Part shown: positions 13,441 to 15,113 of the stretch, piece after piece
Layout: each line of letters starts with the position of its first letter
How positions within the stretch are numbered: the stretch's first letter is position 1
Assembly (NCBI GenBank): GCA_027009605.1
Contig: JALVCY010000155.1
Coordinates: 1 to 15,113 of the forward strand
Length of the DNA stretch: 15,113 nt
Origin: Saprospiraceae bacterium
GTDB taxonomy: Bacteria; Bacteroidota; Bacteroidia; Chitinophagales; Saprospiraceae
Reading direction: 5' to 3'
Made by a program: the position numbers and the translations under genes
The notes under the pieces: model-generated
Told to the model about the DNA's origin: nothing
Seen by the model: the letters and a program-made list of their open reading frames with translations, nothing else
Database searches by the model: none

Positions 13441-13559
13441 ATTCCGCAGATTATAGGTCTATAAGTTGCGGAATGTGGTGTTTTTGGGGTGGATTCCGCA
13501 GGTTATAGTTGTATAAGTTGCGGAAAGTGCCTATTTTTGTACACATTCCGCAACTTATA
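13441..13559. repeat. Array of 34-bp palindromes with exact 52-bp period
   Basis: Unit 1 (13441-13474) and unit 2 (13493-13526) each consist of ATTCCGCA(G)(A/G)TTATA, a 4-base loop, and TATAAGTTGCGGAA. A third, half unit with the left arm ATTCCGCAACTTATA lies at 13545-13559, ending 7 bp before the ATG at 13567. Left arms start at 13441, 13493 and 13545, exactly 52 bp apart, with 18-bp spacers. It looks like a multi-site operator for the gene that follows. Confidence 0.8.
13508..13539 (+). promoter_or_regulatory. Candidate promoter of the AAA ATPase gene
   Basis: GTTG (13508-13511) and TATTTTTG (13532-13539) match the Bacteroidota -33 and -7 boxes (TTTG and TAnnTTTG) with 20 bp between. The -33 element is the loop of palindrome unit 2, and the half unit at 13545-13559 would cover the transcription start, a typical arrangement for repression. 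Confidence 0.5.
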
Positions 13560-13566
13560 AGAGATT

Positions 13567-14985
13567 ATGATTGGTAGAAAAAAAGAACAAAGCCTTCTAA
13601 ATCAAGCACTTAACTCGGATAAACCCGAATTAATAGCCATCATTGGGCGTAGAAGGGTCGGTAAAACTTATTTAGTTCGAAATTTCTTCAAAGACAAGAT
13701 AGATTTTGAGATGGTCGGCTTAAAGGATGGCAACCTGAGAGAACAACTAACCAATTTTTCCTTCAGCCTGCGGGAAGCCAATAATGGCATCCCATCCAAA
13801 GTGCCTAAAGATTGGCTAACTGCCTTTGACCAATTAAGATTAAACCTAGAAGCCAAAACGCATCTCAAAAGAAAGAAAGTTGTATTTATTGACGAATTCC
13901 CTTGGATTGCGACCAATCGCTCCAAATTTTTGACCGGATTTGGTTATTTCTGGAATAGCTACGCTTCCAAAGCCAATATTGTCGTCGTCATCTGTGGCTC
14001 GGCCGCATCTTGGATGATTAAGAAAGTAATAAACAATAAAGGCGGCTTGCATAATCGGGTAACTAGAAAAATAGTCCTGCAACCTTTTACCTTATCGGAA
14101 ACAGAAGCCTACTTTCAACACCGGAAAATATTTTTTGACCGCTACCAAATCTTGCAATTATATATGGTCATGGGGGGCATTCCGCATTATTTAGACCAAG
14201 TAGAAAGGGGCGAAAGTGCTACTCAAAACATCAATAGAACTTGTTTTCATCCGCAAGGATTATTACGTACTGAATTTGAAAATCTTTTCAAATCCCTATT
14301 TGCTTTTCCCGAAAAATATGAAAGACTAGTGGTCGCATTTTCGACTTCTTGGAAAGGTCTGAGCCGAAGTGAAATACCCGCAAAATCAAAAATTAAAGAT
14401 GGTGGCGGATTGACCAATATGCTTTTGGCATTAGAACAGTCCGGATTCATTACTTCCTATGCCACTTTCGGAAAAAAGGCTAAGGATTTGGTTTATCGGC
14501 TGACTGATAATTATTCGCTTTTCTATTTAAAATTCATCCAGCCGCTTGCGCAAAAAGAAGTCGGAAATTGGGAAAGCTTAAGTCTCTCTCAATCTTGGAA
14601 ATCTTGGAGTGGATATGCCTATGAAAACATCTGTCTTCAACACCTACCCAATGTCAAAAATGCACTCGGAATTTCTGGAATACATTCGAGAGCATACAGC
14701 TTTTTCGCTAAGGCAAATAAGGAGACGAAAGGAACTCAAATAGACTTACTAATCGACCGGCAAGACCAAACTATCTCACTTTGTGAGATTAAATTCTTCA
14801 ATGACAAATTATCATTAACAAAGGCTCAAGCTGATGCCCTACGAGAAAAAAGAACTATTTTTAAACTGCGCACAAAAACAAAAAAGCATATCTTCGTCGT
14901 CTTAATTACCACTTTTGGTCTCATCCCCAATCAACACAGTATCGGATTGATTGACAATGCTTTAACTATGGATGATTTGTTTTAA
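13567..14985 (+). CDS. AAA ATPase with C-terminal PD-(D/E)XK-like domain (DUF234-type)
   Basis: A 472-residue cytoplasmic protein beginning MIGRKKEQ, a start typical of the archaeal-type ATPase family (PF01637-like). Walker A is GRRRVGKT (27-34) and Walker B VVFIDE (105-110), followed by a conserved WNSYAS...VVICGSAASWM sensor region (about 139-158). The middle contains a winged-helix-like segment (about 255-310: SRSEIPAKSKI...LEQSGFI). The C-terminal part resembles DUF234 and has a possible nuclease core: Asp393, then Glu407-Ile-Lys409 in IDLLIDR...CEIKFF. These genes are widespread and mobile; the cellular role is not established and could be DNA-related or defensive. The palindrome array in its promoter suggests autoregulation. 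It appears unrelated to N2O respiration. Confidence 0.85.
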   Translation: MIGRKKEQSLLNQALNSDKPELIAIIGRRRVGKTYLVRNFFKDKIDFEMVGLKDGNLREQLTNFSFSLREANNGIPSKVPKDWLTAFDQLRLNLEAKTHLKRKKVVFIDEFPWIATNRSKFLTGFGYFWNSYASKANIVVVICGSAASWMIKKVINNKGGLHNRVTRKIVLQPFTLSETEAYFQHRKIFFDRYQILQLYMVMGGIPHYLDQVERGESATQNINRTCFHPQGLLRTEFENLFKSLFAFPEKYERLVVAFSTSWKGLSRSEIPAKSKIKDGGGLTNMLLALEQSGFITSYATFGKKAKDLVYRLTDNYSLFYLKFIQPLAQKEVGNWESLSLSQSWKSWSGYAYENICLQHLPNVKNALGISGIHSRAYSFFAKANKETKGTQIDLLIDRQDQTISLCEIKFFNDKLSLTKAQADALREKRTIFKLRTKTKKHIFVVLITTFGLIPNQHSIGLIDNALTMDDLF

Positions 14986-15113
14986 CTGTTTAGCTACCCA
15001 CTATTTTGGTCAAAAAATGCCCTTTTTGCGCCTGTTTTTGCTAAAATTTTTTCACGTAGCCCAGCTACGCTTCAAAAATTGTAGCTTCAACACCCACAAA
15101 AATGCCTATTTTT
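14986..15113. repeat. Repeat-like sequence after the ATPase gene
   Basis: There is no gene in these last 128 bases. AAAAAATGCCCTTTTTG (15015-15031) and AAAAATGCCTATTTTT (15098-15113) are imperfect copies of one motif, and a small hairpin CGTAGC-CCA-GCTACG lies between them, followed by a diverged echo TTGTAGCTTC. This resembles dispersed repeats found after genes in some Bacteroidota. The element continues beyond the window. Confidence 0.4.

Larger units (their letters stand above)
13142..13566. other. Divergent spacer between YceI gene and AAA ATPase gene
   Basis: This 425-bp stretch has no credible gene. It contains the second nested inverted-repeat element (13182-13350) and the 52-bp-period palindrome array (13441-13559) in front of the ATPase gene. 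A 79-codon open frame at 13158-13397 is a product of the inverted repeat. Confidence 0.7.

Noticed and set aside
13441..13559. A short CRISPR array
   Set aside because: Repeats are 34 bp and spacers 18 bp, too short and similar to each other (both begin GTG and contain TTTTTG). There are only two and a half units and no cas genes; the array overlaps a promoter.

Overview
The window is most likely from a Bacteroidota chromosome. The pointers are several lipoproteins with short lipoboxes, A-rich leaders instead of Shine-Dalgarno sites, TAnnTTTG-type -7 boxes, moderate AT richness and a clade II (Sec-exported) nitrous oxide reductase gene set. A Saprospiraceae-like relative is a guess only. Everything from about 11.8 kb leftwards is one minus-strand nos region for respiratory reduction of N2O to N2. 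The right quarter holds a YceI-type lipoprotein gene, repeat-rich spacers and a plus-strand AAA ATPase gene.

Layout of the nos region in transcription order (right to left): a NosZ-like protein with CuA (11823-9646); a second NosZ-like lipoprotein with CuZ and two C-terminal haem c domains (9619-6950); two tandem terminator-like hairpins (6924-6815); a NosB-like membrane protein; nosD; a NapG-like ferredoxin (nosG); a NapH-like membrane ferredoxin (nosH); nosF; nosL; nosY; and a pentapeptide-repeat lipoprotein that runs off the left edge. No nosR or nosC cytochrome gene is visible.

The main discovery candidate is the NosZ pair. A normal NosZ polypeptide carries both the electron-entry CuA site and the catalytic CuZ site. 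Here two adjacent, full-length, homologous NosZ-fold proteins have lost opposite halves. The first keeps every CuA ligand but has all seven CuZ histidines replaced (R, Y, Y, K, D, Y, Y). The second keeps all seven CuZ histidines but has every CuA side-chain ligand replaced (Y, L, N, D, L) within a fold that aligns without gaps, and it has gained two CxxCH haem domains and a lipid anchor. The genes are 26 bp apart and the pair is followed by strong terminators, so they look like a separately dosed, roughly equimolar unit. The simplest reading is an obligate heteromeric N2O reductase made by reciprocal loss after duplication. CuA of one chain would face CuZ of the other, as happens across the interface of the classical homodimer.

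To the right, 11824-12475 has no gene but contains the nos promoter region, an imperfect palindrome, four tandem mini-hairpins, a G tract and a nested inverted-repeat element. The YceI gene (13141-12476) is bracketed by two related nested inverted-repeat elements. The AAA ATPase/PD-(D/E)XK-like gene (13567-14985) is preceded by a precise 52-bp array of 34-bp palindromes overlapping its likely promoter. The last 128 bases hold only repeat-like sequence.
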